Positions 17,024 through 27,551 are shown, numbered from the stretch's first letter. The stretch is DNA of 64,000 bases from CATOSP01 sp965237775 (GCA_965237775.1 OZ250155.1:4216001-4280000), one strand, 5' to 3'. The notes: generated by a model not told the origin, from the letters alone. Translations and numbers: made by a program.

Positions 17024-18627
17024 ATGGATTCAGAACAGGTTAATGCCGCGAGAACTCAACTGACGGCAATACTTTTCTTGGGATGCCTCGTGGCCTTGTT
17101 AGCCATGGCAGCCTGCGGTAGAGAACAGGCTGTGGCCCCCTTCCCCCGGCTGTAACGCCACTTACTGGGAAACCCGGGGCTACAATTTCCCGTTCCAACT
17201 CCACATCGGAACCGGCTGCCATCCCCACGCCCACAACAGTGTCGGCAACGCCCGCCTCCACACCCGTTCCGACGGGCATGCCGGAACCCACGCCAGGGCC
17301 TTCCGCGACACCAACCCCGGATCCGACTGCAACATCCGCGCCAACCGCCACGCCGGAGCCCGCGCCCACGCCGACCCCGGCCCACACGGCCACGCAAACG
17401 CCGGAGCCGACCCCGACACCCACGGCCACGCCGACGCCGGAGCCGACCCCGACACCGTCGCCGCCTGTCGAAAGGCGGCAGAGTCCCGTCCTGCAGCGGG
17501 AACGGGAGTACGGCTACACCATCGCGCTGCCCGGCAATTGGACCCAGGGTGGCGAGGGCACATACGGTAGCGCCACACCCTGGGCCCAACTCACGATTTC
17601 GTCCCAGATGCTGCCGGTCGGCTATACCGTGGACCAGTTCACCCAACTGGTGCAGGGCGGACTCGAAAAGGACTGGTGGCAGGCCGCTTCCCTCTTCGAG
17701 GTCACCGGCGTAGACCAACTGAAATCGGCCAGCCATCCGGCGAAGCGCATCCGTTACCGGGTGCAGGAGAGTCCTGAGTACTGCGTTCTTGACGTGGCCG
17801 AGCTGGTAATGGTGGCTCAGATTCTACTGGGCTATCCCCATGGCTTCCGCGCTAGGACCTGGATGTGCGAGCGAGAGGCACAGACCTACGCCCAAGAAAG
17901 AGACGAGATGCTAGTCAGCTTCCAGCCCGTCACCGGGGAGGCCGGGTATTACCGGCAGTTCATGGTTGCCAACGGCGTAACGGTGAAGGCGGACGGGAGC
18001 GTTGAACCGAACGCAGTCGAGGCCGGAGCGGACATTGTGACCTCAATGCTGTCGGGAAGAGCGGACATCGCCCGGTGCATGGCCCGTCAGAGGGCTGCCC
18101 TCGCCATTATCCCCAGGTACCAGACCGCAACTTCCCTCCCAGAGTTTGCCTACCTGGCCGACACCAGCGACTTCACGGGAAGGCGGCGCGACACCTACGA
18201 GATACGGGGCCTGGGCGGCGTCGCTGGTCAGCCGGTCTCCTCGGCGGCGGAGGAACAGCTTCTTGGAAACTGGGGGCCGCAGCACCCCTACTATCCCTAT
18301 CGTGGCCTGGTGGCAACGCATGAGTTCGCCCACGCCATCCAGAATTTGTGCTTCACGGAGGAACACGAACAGTGGAACGAGTTTTATGAAGAAGCGTTAC
18401 AGGCGGGACTGTATCCGGGTACGCACATGATGGCCGACGTTATGGAGTTCTTCGCGGTGTTGAGCACCGCATACTTCGAGGTAACAGACGAGTTGCGTCC
18501 CGACTCCGACACCCGGGACGGCCTGAAGATCCGTTTCCCCGGACCGTTCGAGGCGTTGCACGAAATCTACGCGGGCGCCACGCTTCCGGAGCAATACAGG
18601 ACTACCTCACCTCACCCAAGCTCGTAA
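17024..18627 (+). pseudogene. Thr/Pro-rich lipoprotein with HEFAH metalloprotease motif, frameshifted
   Basis: An ATG at 17024 opens a lipoprotein signal peptide ending VALLAMAAC. After about 40 residues this frame stops (TAA near 17153). The remaining coding frame runs on from the same place as PPAVTPLTGKPG, so a one-base change in the C-rich run GGCCCCCTTCCCCC (about 17137-17150) separates the signal from the body. The body has a long Thr/Pro linker (PEPTPTPTATPTP type), a PsbP/DUF1795-like domain (YGYTIALPGNWTQGG), and a C-terminal domain with VATHEFAHAIQ (HExxH zinc motif) and MEFFAVLSTAYF, a likely third ligand, as in gluzincin-like proteins. The last nine residues come from an ISAs1 relic, so the 3' end is also truncated. 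The frameshift could be a sequencing error. Confidence 0.7.
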
Positions 18628-18649
18628 CCCCCTTTTATACTTCTCTTAG
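18603..18649 (+). mobile_element. Left part of a split ISAs1-type end relic
   Basis: CTACCTCACCTCACCCAA and CCCCTTTTATACTTCTCTTAG match the segment at 26138-26185. The relic is interrupted by IS1380 copy 5 (TTAG duplicated) and resumes at 20368-20394 with CCCCTAATTAAGATGCAATT. Confidence 0.55.
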
Positions 18650-18770
18650 CCCCAATCCACCGAAGAGATGAGGGTCGCGGCGTGGTGAATGGGTAAGAAA
18701 GTGCTCCTTTGCATCTGGGATAATGGTTTTCGAGAGAGGAAACCGACCAGAAACAAGGAGCACCCAACAG

Positions 18771-20119
18771 ATGCTACCACTTGAGCACCCCGACCGCATC
18801 CAAATCGCCTTCGACGACCACCGCCTGGTCAACAATGCCGGGCTGCTTCTTCCGGCCACCCTGGCCCAGCACGTGGGCCTGCGTGAACTCGTTGACCGTC
18901 ACCTTGACCTCGGGTATGCGCCGGGGCGGGCGAACGCGGGAGACAAGATGCTGACGCTGGTGGCCTCGGCGCTGGCGGGCGGCGATTGCATTGACGACGC
19001 CGATGCGCTGCGTGCGGGGCGGACCTCCTCGGTGCTGGGGTGCATGGTCAAAGCGCCCTCCACCCCCCGCTTTCGCGAGGGCAGGCTCTGGGGACGTTCC
19101 TGCGCAGCTTCCGGTGGGGCCATGTCCGCCAGCTGGACCGGGTGAGCCGGGAACTGCTGGCCCGGGCCTGGGCCGCCGGTGCCGGACCCGGCGACGGGCC
19201 GCTGACCATCGACCTGGACTCCACCATCTGCGAGACCTACGGGCTGGCCAAGGAGGGGGCGCGACACCATGGCTACACTGGCAAGCGAGGCTATCACCCG
19301 CTGCTGGCCGTGGCCGCCGGAACCGGCGACGTGCTGATGTCTCGGCTGCGCGAGGGCCGCGCCAACACCGCTCGGGGCGCCGCCCACTTCCTGCGGGAGA
19401 CCGTGGGGCGGGTGCGTCATGCTGGGGCCAAGGGGCAACTCACGGTGCGGACCGACAGCGGCTTCTACACCCACGCCGTGGTCGCCGTCTGTCGCAAGAC
19501 GAAGGTCCGCTTCTCCATCACCATCCGCCAGCGTGCCAGCCTGCGCAATCTCATTGAAGCCATACCCGAGGCGGACTGGACGCCCATCCCTTATTGGATG
19601 GACGGTGCCGCCGACGTGGCCGAGACCGCTTACACTCCCTTCAGGAGCAAGCCCGATGCCGCGCCGGTGCGGCTCATCGTCCGGCGGGTGAAGCCCACGC
19701 CCGGTTCCCAGCTGGCCCTCTTCGCCAGCTACAGCTATCACGGCTTCATCACCGACCGGGACGGGGATACCCTGGAGCTGGAGGCCGACCATCGCCGCCA
19801 CGCCGAGGTCGAAAATGCCATCCGAGACCTCAAGTACGGCGTGGGACTCAATCATCTCCCGTCAGGCCGTTTCGCCGCCAACGCCGCCTGGCTGGCCGTC
19901 CAGGTGCTGGCGCATAATCTGGCCCGTTGGGCGGCACGCATCGGTCTGGGCGGGCAACTGGTGACCACCAAGACCCTGCGGCGACGCTTCTTCTCCCTGG
20001 CCGGACGGCTTACCCGCTCGGCGCGCAGACTCACTTTGCATCTTCCCCGGGGCTGGCCCTGGGCTGAGCAGGCCACTCTCGCCCTGGCCCGACTGCGAGC
20101 CATCCCACTCCCAGCCTGA
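18771..20119 (+). pseudogene. IS1380-family transposase, disrupted by a 23-bp hairpin insertion
   Basis: Start MLPLEHPDRIQIAFDD at 18771 parallels the intact copies. After KAPST the frame is lost at 19065-19087, where 23 extra bases are inserted; removing them restores APSTLGTFL. The rest (LRSFRWGHVRQL to RLRAIPLPA) is open, with DDE residues in DLDSTICETYG, VRTDSGFY and HAEVENAIRDLKYG. The element is inactive in this state. Confidence 0.9.
19065..19087 (+). repeat. Hairpin insertion family A, copy 1 (23 bp)
   Basis: Begins CCCCGCTTTCGCG and ends GGGCAGGCT. Stem CGC/GCG around a TTTC loop flanked by C and G runs. Inserted before CTGGGG in the transposase gene. Relative to copies 2 and 3 both sides of the stem changed together (CGT/ACG to CGC/GCG). 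Confidence 0.85.
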
Positions 20120-20367
20120 CGGCGCTATCCGCAACCGACCCACCGCATCCAAACTCGCGTCCGCCCGGTCCGCGAGTGCATCCTGTTGCGTCCGGTCTCA
20201 CTATCACGCGATTCCCAGCCTCCATAGACCGCTCTCGAGGCCCGGTGCGGCTACTGAAAACCCTCTGCGGTGTCACATCGGTCCCAATGGAGCCCAGGCT
20301 TTCTCCCTTGTAGGCTCCCTCATCCCAATTTGCCCTGCCTTCACGCCTCCCATCGGTGGATTCGGGC

Positions 20368-20394
20368 TTAGCCCCTAATTAAGATGCAATTGCC
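20368..20394 (+). mobile_element. Right part of the split ISAs1-type end relic
   Basis: TTAGCCCCTAATTAAGATGC followed by AATTGCC, a degenerate form of the ISAs1 terminal TAAGACGCGATTGCCCTG. It continues the piece ending at 18649. Confidence 0.5.
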
Positions 20395-20466
20395 GCACTA
20401 TCTACGCTTGTAGGAAAAGAATGGATAGGCCATCCTTGTGTCGTTGCGATGATGCGGCTGTCTAAT

Positions 20467-22175
20467 CCCGAATCCACCGGTGGACACCGATGGACGGCGT
20501 GAGGACAGCGGAAGGGGGGTGAGGAAGTTACAGGCGCGATGATCCGGGCTCGAATTTGGGTAGACGGGAGGCTGGCGGCGGTCTGCAGGCGCTTTGGGGG
20601 GCGCCGATGGCGGCTTACAGTGGCTGTGGTGAGGGGGATGGCGGGATAGGACACGGCAAGAGGCGCTCGCGGACCGGACTGGCGCGAGTTGGCGGGGCGT
20701 TCGGTTGGCCGGATGGCGGGTCAGTAGCGGACAGGAGCAATCAGGCTGGGAGTGGAATGGCTCGCAGTCGGGCCAGGGCGCGACTGAACTGGGTTTCCCA
20801 TGGCCAGCGCTGGGGAAGATGCAGGGTGATCCGGCGTGCCGAGCGGGTGATCCGTCCGGCCAAGGCAAAGACCCGTCGTCTGAGGGTCTTGGTGGTCACG
20901 ATCTGCTGACCCAGGCCGATGCGGGCTGTCCAGCGGGCCAGGTTGTGGGCCATCACCTGTACCGCCAGCCAGGCGCCGTTGGCAGCGAAGCGGCCCGAGG
21001 GGAGATGGTTCAGCCCCACGCCGTACTTGAGGTCGCGTATCGCATTCTCGATCTCGGCGTGGCGGCGGTGGTCAGCCTCCAGTTCCAGGGTCTCTCCGTC
21101 CCGGTCGGTGATGAAGCCGTGATAGCTGTAGGTGGCGAAGAGAGCCAGTTGGGAACCGGGCGCCGGCTTCACCCGCCGGACGATGAGCCGCACCGGCGCG
21201 GCGTCGGGCTCACTCTGGAAGGGGGTGTAGGTGGTCTCGGCCACATCGGCGCCGTCCATCCAGTAGGGAATCGGCGTCCAGTCCTCTTCGGGTATCGCCT
21301 CGATGAGATTCCGCAGGCGGGTGCGCTGGCGGATGGTGATGGAGAAGCGGACATCCATCCGGCGGCAGACGGCGACCACGGCGTGGGTATAGAAGCCGCT
21401 GTCGGCCCGCACCGTGAGTTGGCCCCTGGCTCCGCCGTAGCGCACCCGCCCCACCGTTTCACGCAGGAAGTGGGCGGCGCCGCGGGCGGTGTAGGCCCGG
21501 CCCTCGCGCAGGCGGGCCATCAGCACGTCGCCGGTTCCGGCGGCGACGGCCAGCAGCGAGTGATAGCCCCGCGCACCGGTGTAGCAGCTCCTTCCTTGGC
21601 CAGTCCGTAGGTCTCGCAGATGGTGGAGTCCAGGTCGATGGTCAGGGGCCCGTCGCCGGGTCCGGCCCCAGCCTCCCAGGCCCGGGCCAGCAACTGGCGG
21701 CTCACCCGGTCCAGTTGGCGGACGTGGCCCCACCGGAAACTGCGCAGGAAGGTGCCCAAGGTGGAGGGCGCCTTGACTACACTGCCCAGGGTGCAGGCTG
21801 TCCTGCCGGTGCGCAACACATCGGCATCGTCGATGCAGTCGCCGCCCGCCAGCGCGGAAGCCACCAGCGTCATGATCTTGTCGCCGGTGTTGGCTCGGCC
21901 TGGGGCCCAGCCCAGGTCCAAGTGCCGGTCAACCAGTTGGGGCAGGCCCAGGTGCAAGGCCAACGTGGCGGGAAGGATCAGCCCGGCATTGTTGACCAGG
22001 CGGTGGTCGTCGAAGGCGATGTGGATGCCGTCGGGGTGGTTGCGTGGTAGCATCTATTGGGTGCTCCTTGTTTCTGGTTGGTTTTCTGTCTCGAAAACCA
22101 TTATCCCAGATGCACAGGAGCACTTTCTTACCCATTCAACCCGCCGCGACACTCACCTTTTCGGTGGATTCGGGA
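20467..22175 (-). mobile_element. IS1380-family element, copy 2 (1709 bp, 10-bp deletion)
   Basis: Same ends as copy 1. Target duplication TAAT at 20463-20466 and 22176-22179; the extra base at the right end is A instead of C. Ten bases shorter than copies 1, 3 and 4. Confidence 0.95.
20741..22053 (-). pseudogene. IS1380-family transposase with 10-bp deletion
   Basis: Otherwise nearly identical to the 440-aa transposase. A 10-bp deletion near 21585 (the CGTGGTGGCGA stretch of the intact copies, minus strand context) shifts the frame after LAKEGA. The N-terminal 150 or so residues and the C-terminal 280 residues are therefore in different frames. A recent lesion, since little else has changed. 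Confidence 0.92.
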
Positions 22176-22179
22176 TAAT

Positions 22180-22559
22180 GAGTAGCTATCCGATGGCCGA
22201 TGAACAGCCGCAATTTCGTGCGGTACACAGTAGAGCATCACATCCCAAAATATCTCGGCTGACTTGGGAAGGCGGTGTGCTGCATCTCAATATGGGACAT
22301 GAATACGTAACCGCCACGTCCTCACCGGTACAAGTCTGCCCACAAGTCCGCAAAATCGAACGCGTGGCTCCTCAGGGCCAACCCGCAGTTACGGCCGCTC
22401 CACTATCTAACGGGACCCCACGCATCTAAGAGCCTGGCTGGGTCGTATAGATTATGACGTCACGATTTGGCACGAGCGTACGAACTGTCTACATTGGCCT
22501 GATGTGGGCAGTTTCTAACAGTTACAAATCGTTAACGAATTTGGAAAAGGGGAGACCCT
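22180..22559. other. Intergenic region
   Basis: 380 bp between IS1380 copy 2 and the next gene. Several short ORFs only; no recognisable RNA, repeat or gene relic. It probably contains the promoter of the gene at 22560. Confidence 0.4.
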
Positions 22560-23324
22560 ATGGAAGGGGAGTTTAGAAAGCAGATTACCACGGCTCTCAA
22601 GGCCCACTTTACCCGTGGGCTGCTGGCCGGCATTGCGGGCGGCCGCACCCTGGTTCTCGGTGCTCTCGTGGCGCTGCTGGCCGTGACCGTTGGCTTGGCC
22701 TTGACCGACCCTGCCAAGGAAGTTCGCGCTCAGGACGCTGCGAAGGTCCACGAGACCGCAATCACGGTGAAAGTGGACCCAACGTCCAAATATTTTCACG
22801 GTCACTCTAACTACCCCTATGTAGTTGACGAGAGGGACGGGACAGAATCCATATATGGGTCGATTAGCAATGCAAACTTTGAGTACGATGGCACCCAATA
22901 CGAGATTCAAGGCCTGTTCTACAATTGGGCCCTTGACGTCCTGTATTTCAGGACTCACCCTCCTTTGCCGGAAGCTTCAAATATCCGGCCCACTTTAACT
23001 TTCGGGGACCAAACCTACCACGGTCAAGATACGTTCCTGAGTCTTGGTTATTATATCTGGTGGGAGGATATAGCCCCGTTGGACTGGGAGGTTGGCGATT
23101 CGGTCCCCTTTAGCCTGTCGACCACCACCGTAACGCCTTCCGACACTAAAACTCAGCAAAGCGCCGGTGATGACCTTCAGAGAGCGCTTGACACTTTGGC
23201 AGGGTTCGACGAGGCGCCCGACCAAGAAGGCGGCGGAGGCTCGGGCTGGGTAGGTTGGGCGGCCGGCGCGGGCGCCGTGGTGGTGGCGTCAGTCGGCTAT
23301 GCAGCCTACCGGGTGTTGCGATAA
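22560..23324 (+). CDS. Secreted, C-terminally anchored hypothetical protein
   Basis: 254 aa. AAGGGGAG lies just before the ATG. Residues 28-50 form a signal peptide or signal anchor (LVLGALVALLAVTVGLALT) ending near VRAQDA. The mature part (YFHGHSNYPYVVDERDG, YEIQGLFYNWALDVLYFRTHP) looks like a beta-rich extracellular domain repeated in marine Chloroflexota proteins; I cannot name it. A Gly-rich linker and a final hydrophobic segment (GWAAGAGAVVVASVGYAAY) with RVLR tail suggest membrane anchoring. Function unknown. Confidence 0.75.
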   Translation: MEGEFRKQITTALKAHFTRGLLAGIAGGRTLVLGALVALLAVTVGLALTDPAKEVRAQDAAKVHETAITVKVDPTSKYFHGHSNYPYVVDERDGTESIYGSISNANFEYDGTQYEIQGLFYNWALDVLYFRTHPPLPEASNIRPTLTFGDQTYHGQDTFLSLGYYIWWEDIAPLDWEVGDSVPFSLSTTTVTPSDTKTQQSAGDDLQRALDTLAGFDEAPDQEGGGGSGWVGWAAGAGAVVVASVGYAAYRVLR

Positions 23325-23364
23325 GCGGCAGGTTACGCATACCCACTGGGAAACTATCCGACCG

Positions 23365-24369
23365 TCATACTCCGGTAGGTGGCTGGGGCGGCGGGCTGCC
23401 GGATGTGGCGGTTCGCCCCCTGGACGCCCGCCGGGCTTGCCGGACTCGCATTCGGCCGTATTGGGAGGCGAACTCGGCCCCCAAGATCAGGATGAACGAG
23501 CAGACGTAAACCCATACCAATAGGGCGACCACTGACCCCAGTGCGCCGTACACCCGCCCGTAGTCGGCGTAATCGCTGAGGTACAGCACGAAAGCTGACT
23601 TGGCTACCTCGAAGAGCACCGTCGCCAGCAACACGCTTGGCCAAATGTGGCGCCACTTGGTCTGCGCGTCGGGCAAGAATTTGTAGAATAGCGAAAAGAC
23701 CAGGCAAGTGACGGCAAAAGGCACCAGCCTTGCCGCGATGCTCAAGGTACGGCTTTCCAGCACTCCCAACAACTCGAGATCAGGAGCATCCAACTCGCTC
23801 AGTAACTCCAGCGTCGTAGAGCCAACCATCGACACACCGAAAAGGATACCCACGGTCAATGCCATAGCGATGTGATGCAGTTTTTCCACCAAGAAATCCC
23901 GGTTGGACCGTGTTCCCCAAGCGCGACGAAAGGCCCGGTTGATGCCGCCAAACATGGCGCTCGCAGTCCAGAAGAGGCCCACCACGCTGAGGAAGCCGGC
24001 GGAACCGCGCACCATGGCGTGGGTGCCGACAATATCGGACAGCAAGGGCTCGGCTCCGGGCAGATATTCCAGGAAAAAGCTCAGTAGAGGCTCCTGGGCG
24101 GCTTCGGACCTCAGCACGAGGCTGAACAGTGACAGCAGACCCAGGACCAACGGGAACAGGGACAGCAATGCGTAGAAGGCCACACCGGCGGCGATCAGGG
24201 TAGCGTCGTGCCGGGCCAACGCACGTCCGGTAGCCACCAACAACGCTGCCGAAGGTTTCTCCAGAATGCGGTCTCGTCGGGCGTGGACTCGGGCGCGAAA
24301 CCGGCTCACTGCCCCCGTCTCGCGGAGCCGGTCGAAGATTCGTAGCCTGTGGCGGAGCGTTGAGTTCAT
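23365..24369 (-). CDS. YihY/BrkB-family inner membrane protein
   Basis: 334 aa. About six transmembrane segments follow an Arg-rich N-terminus: AAGVAFYALLSLFPLVLGLLS, GSAGFLSVVGLFWTASAMFG, ALTVGILFGVSMVG, LVPFAVTCLVFSLFYKFLPD, WPSVLLATVLFEVAKSAF and YGALGSVVALLVWVYVCSFI. The AFYALLSLFP and INRAFRRAWG motifs identify the YihY family (once called RNase BN). Its role is not established; transport or envelope functions are proposed. The C-terminus is Pro/Ser-rich. Confidence 0.9.
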   Translation of the reverse strand: MNSTLRHRLRIFDRLRETGAVSRFRARVHARRDRILEKPSAALLVATGRALARHDATLIAAGVAFYALLSLFPLVLGLLSLFSLVLRSEAAQEPLLSFFLEYLPGAEPLLSDIVGTHAMVRGSAGFLSVVGLFWTASAMFGGINRAFRRAWGTRSNRDFLVEKLHHIAMALTVGILFGVSMVGSTTLELLSELDAPDLELLGVLESRTLSIAARLVPFAVTCLVFSLFYKFLPDAQTKWRHIWPSVLLATVLFEVAKSAFVLYLSDYADYGRVYGALGSVVALLVWVYVCSFILILGAEFASQYGRMRVRQARRASRGRTATSGSPPPQPPTGV

Positions 24370-24477
24370 GTGGGCGCGAAAAGGGCGGTCGCGGTACCCG
24401 GCGTCCGCGGGCCCTTGTAGCTATTGCGAGTATCTTGTCGCTTCAAATTATCCCAGCATGGCGCTGCTTCGCGCTAG

Positions 24478-25318
24478 GGGGTGTCGTCAAAATAACTTGG
24501 TCCAGATGACCAGCGCTCGGATTTGGCAAATTGCCAGGAAAGACGCTGCGTTTTTGGCATATCGGGTGGCAACCCCCCGCCATTGCTTGAAGTCCAGGAA
24601 TGAGTTCTCGACCAAGTGCCGCAGTTTGTACAGTGCCCGGTCGTAGTACCGTTGTTCCTTGCGATGGCTCCTGGGTGGTATCACCGGTTCCATCCCCTGG
24701 CCCTCGGCTTCGGCCACGATGCCGTTGGTGTCGTAGCCTCGGTCTGCCAGCAGATATTCAGCTGGGATGTCGGCGATCAGCGAATGAGCCTGCGTGCAAT
24801 CCGCCACCGTGCCCTCGGTCAAGATCATACGTACCGGCATGCCGTGGGAGTCCACCGCCAGGTGCAGTTTGCTGTTTAGCCCCCTTTTGTGCGGCCTATG
24901 GCTTGATTGCCTCCCCGGGCCCCAGTGCCATGAGGGTGAACCTTGATGTGGCTTGCGTCGACCATCAACCACTCAAAGTCCGGATCTTCGATGACCCGCT
25001 CCAGCAGTTGGTCCCAGACACCGCGGTCTCGCCACCGGCAAAAGCGTCTATGGGTGTTCTTCCAGTCCCCGTAATCCGGCGGCAGGTCCCGCCAGGGCGC
25101 CCCAGTACGCAGGATCCAAAACACCGCGTTCAAGAAAAGCCGGTTATCCCGGGCTGGACGCCCCCTTTTGCCTGCTCCACCAGGCAAGTAAGGTCTCAAT
25201 TGTTCCCAAACCTTGTCCGAAAGGTCGTGACGCCGATGCGCTGCCGCCATACCTCAACTCCACACACTCACACTCTCCGAAATAATCTACCATCTTGTTC
25301 CTGTTTTGACGACACGCC
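24478..25318 (-). mobile_element. IS5-family element, copy alpha (841 bp)
   Basis: Ends GGGGTGTCGTCAAAA and GGCGTGTCGTCAAAA in inverted orientation, with CTAG duplicated at 24474-24477 and 25319-25322. Identical in length to the copies at 26711 and 42435. Confidence 0.95.
24487..25250 (-). CDS. IS5-family transposase, two frames joined by -1 frameshift
   Basis: The first frame (MAAAHRRHDLSDKVWEQLRP…) ends TKGG-stop; the second continues KRGLNSKLHLAVDSHG. The switch occurs at ACAAAAGGGGGC, -1 relative. D1 is in LMVDASHIKVH, D2 in LLADRGYD, and E in HLVENSFLDFKQWRG. All three copies in the window have the same arrangement, so it is programmed frameshifting rather than damage, as in IS427-group IS5 elements. 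Confidence 0.9.
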
Positions 25319-25322
25319 CTAG

Positions 25323-25917
25323 GGTACTGCACCCCAGGTTGTCGCAAAAAGTGAAACATGGCGCATCCGTTCCAGCTACCCCTGTTGACTATGATCGTTG
25401 ACGTGCCAGCATAGGACAGAGCTGGCTTCAGTCCGCGGCACTATGTCAATCCGTACAGTCCACGGCGAGTGGCCAGCCATTGAAAGGGTCGGTCGGTTGA
25501 CGGTTATTACGGTTTGTGGGTCAGTGGTGGATTCATGGTTTTCGCTGCGACGGCACTCCCTACCAAAGTTCAGCTACGGATTGACCCTGCTAGACTGCCA
25601 ACGGCTTTGGATCTCCGAGGGAGCCGGATCCGGAGAAGCGGAGACCACCATCCGGACCTAACAGGGTTCCCAATATTCCGGCGCAAGATGAGTAAGCAAG
25701 TTCAATCGCGGGGACGTGAGCTATATAGTTGACTGGCATCCTCACTTGATCCTTCCAGGGTCACATGGCCCGAACGCTCGAAGTGCGGAGTCTTTCTACC
25801 GAAGGGCACAAGGCCATTGCCGGTCAAGAGACCCCATCAAGCGGAATTGCCTCGGTCAGTCGAAGTGATTGGTCAAATCTTCCTTGTCGCTTGAGGGCCA
25901 ATCTAAAGTGGACCCCT
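25323..25917. other. Non-coding stretch between IS elements
   Basis: About 595 bp with no ORF of convincing coding character. The last bases adjoin an IS3-type integrase relic. Confidence 0.4.
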
Positions 25918-26118
25918 TTAATTGCACAGGATAGGGGCCGAATTAAGTGAGAGTCCTGATGCCCCTGAATCAAGTATCATCACCGGGTCTTGTAACCACC
26001 TCCTCTCGGGGATCTTCTCATCTGGCGCCTCCGGCCGATGCTGATACACCTCGGCCGGAGCCCGGTATCCCAACGCTTGATGGGCCCTCTGGTTGTTGTA
26101 GTAATCGATAATTGACGC
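25918..26118 (-). pseudogene. IS3/IS481-type integrase, C-terminal fragment
   Basis: The minus strand reads IIDYYNNQRAHQALGYRAPAEVY and stops at TAA 25918-25920. This is the signature C-terminus of rve-domain transposases (YNNxRPHxxLGYxTPxE). Nothing of the DDE core remains. Confidence 0.8.
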
Positions 26119-26137
26119 CCCGTCGATTTCACCGCAC

Positions 26138-26211
26138 TACCTCCCCTCACCCAACCTCGCAGCCCCCATTTTATACTTTGCTTAGCCCCTAATTAAGACG
26201 CGATTGCCCTG
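26138..26211 (+). mobile_element. Solo ISAs1-type end
   Basis: CTACCTCCCCTCACCCAACC then TTAGCCCCTAATTAAGACGC and CGATTGCCCTG, the last matching the terminal inverted repeat of the ISAs1 element at 34879-37898. No transposase is next to it. Confidence 0.6.
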
Positions 26212-26444
26212 TGGCCGGGGAATCAGGGTCTCGATACTGCTGCCGCCTTTGCCAACGCCGGCGTCCGTTCGGGCATTGGCAAACTTTCGCGAGACGAGGG
26301 GGAGCGTGCGGTTACAGGTTTGTAACAAAATGTTCTTTAGCAATTTACGTGAATGAAATCTCATCGTTGCATTCCGCCATTAACGTAGTAGATGCCGGGA
26401 TTGCAGGCGGAGCCCAACTACTATCAAGAGCAGGGGGAGACGCT

Positions 26445-26710
26445 TTGAGTGCTACAGAAAAAGAATTGGTCCAGAGAACCTGGAAGGAATTGGTCCCAGT
26501 CGCCGATGCTGTTGCAGAGCTTTTCTACCGAAAACTGTTCGATGTCGACCCGGAAATCATGCCTCTGTTCAAAGGGGACATGAAGGAACAGGTAAGGAAG
26601 TTGACCGACATGATCACCGTTGCGGTCTACGGCCTGGACATAATGGAGACCATCATTCCGGCGGTCCAGGAGTTGGCGGCGAGGCACGCTGGCAATGAGG
26701 TGAGCGCTAG
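26445..26710 (+). pseudogene. Globin gene, 5' part (split by IS5)
   Basis: A GGGGGAG lies 6 nt before a TTG start. LSATEKELVQRTWKELVPVA and LFYRKLFDVDPEIMPLFKGD are typical of the globin domain of flavohaemoglobins and single-domain globins; VQELAARH carries the probable proximal haem-ligand His. The frame is cut after GNEVSA by IS5 copy beta. Removing the IS and one CTAG gives GNEVSASHYDTVGGALL in frame. Confidence 0.88.
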
Positions 26711-27551
26711 GGCGTGTCGTCAAAACAGGAACAAGATGGTAGATTATTTCGGAGAGTGTGAGTGTGTGGAGTTGAGGTATGGCGGCAGCGCATCGGCGTC
26801 ACGACCTTTCGGACAAGGTTTGGGAACAATTGAGACCTTACTTGCCTGGTGGAGCAGGCAAAAGGGGGCGTCCAGCCCGGGATAACCGGCTTTTCTTGAA
26901 CGCGGTGTTTTGGATCCTGCGTACTGGGGCGCCCTGGCGGGACCTGCCGCCGGATTACGGGGACTGGAAGAACACCCATAGACGCTTTTGCCGGTGGCGA
27001 GACCGCGGTGTCTGGGACCAACTGCTGGAGCGGGTCATCGAAGATCCGGACTTTGAGTGGTTGATGGTCGACGCAAGCCACATCAAGGTTCACCCTCATG
27101 GCACTGGGGCCCGGGGAGGCAATCAAGCCATAGGCCGCACAAAAGGGGGCTAAACAGCAAACTGCACCTGGCGGTGGACTCCCACGGCATGCCGGTACGT
27201 ATGATCTTGACCGAGGGCACGGTGGCGGATTGCACGCAGGCTCATTCGCTGATCGCCGACATCCCAGCTGAATATCTGCTGGCAGACCGAGGCTACGACA
27301 CCAACGGCATCGTGGCCGAAGCCGAGGGCCAGGGGATGGAACCGGTGATACCACCCAGGAGCCATCGCAAGGAACAACGGTACTACGACCGGGCACTGTA
27401 CAAACTGCGGCACTTGGTCGAGAACTCATTCCTGGACTTCAAGCAATGGCGGGGGGTTGCCACCCGATATGCCAAAAACGCAGCGTCTTTCCTGGCAAAT
27501 TGCCAAATCCGAGCGCTGGTCATCTGGACCAAGTTATTTTGACGACACCCC
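26711..27551 (+). mobile_element. IS5-family element, copy beta (841 bp), in the globin gene
   Basis: CTAG duplicated at 26707-26710 and 27552-27555. Same ends and length as copy alpha. Confidence 0.95.
26779..27542 (+). CDS. IS5-family transposase, two frames joined by -1 frameshift
   Basis: Same organisation as copy alpha. One residue differs near the C-terminus (LANCQ here, LAICQ in the other two). Confidence 0.9.

Larger units (their letters stand above)
18650..20367 (+). mobile_element. Divergent IS1380-family element, copy 5 (about 1.72 kb)
   Basis: Left end CCCCAATCCACCG, right end CGGTGGATTCGGGC, with the 4-bp duplication TTAG at 18646-18649 and 20368-20371. It is a diverged relative of copies 1-4: same gene plan, many substitutions. 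Confidence 0.85.

Noticed and set aside
17040..17736. Gly/Val- and Arg-rich minus-strand ORFs opposite the Thr/Pro linker
   Set aside because: They are the complement of the ACGCC/GAGCC-type Thr-Pro repeat coding sequence.
24876..25250. IS5 first ORF as a separate small protein gene
   Set aside because: All three copies show the same -1 junction into the DDE part, so it is one frameshifted transposase.
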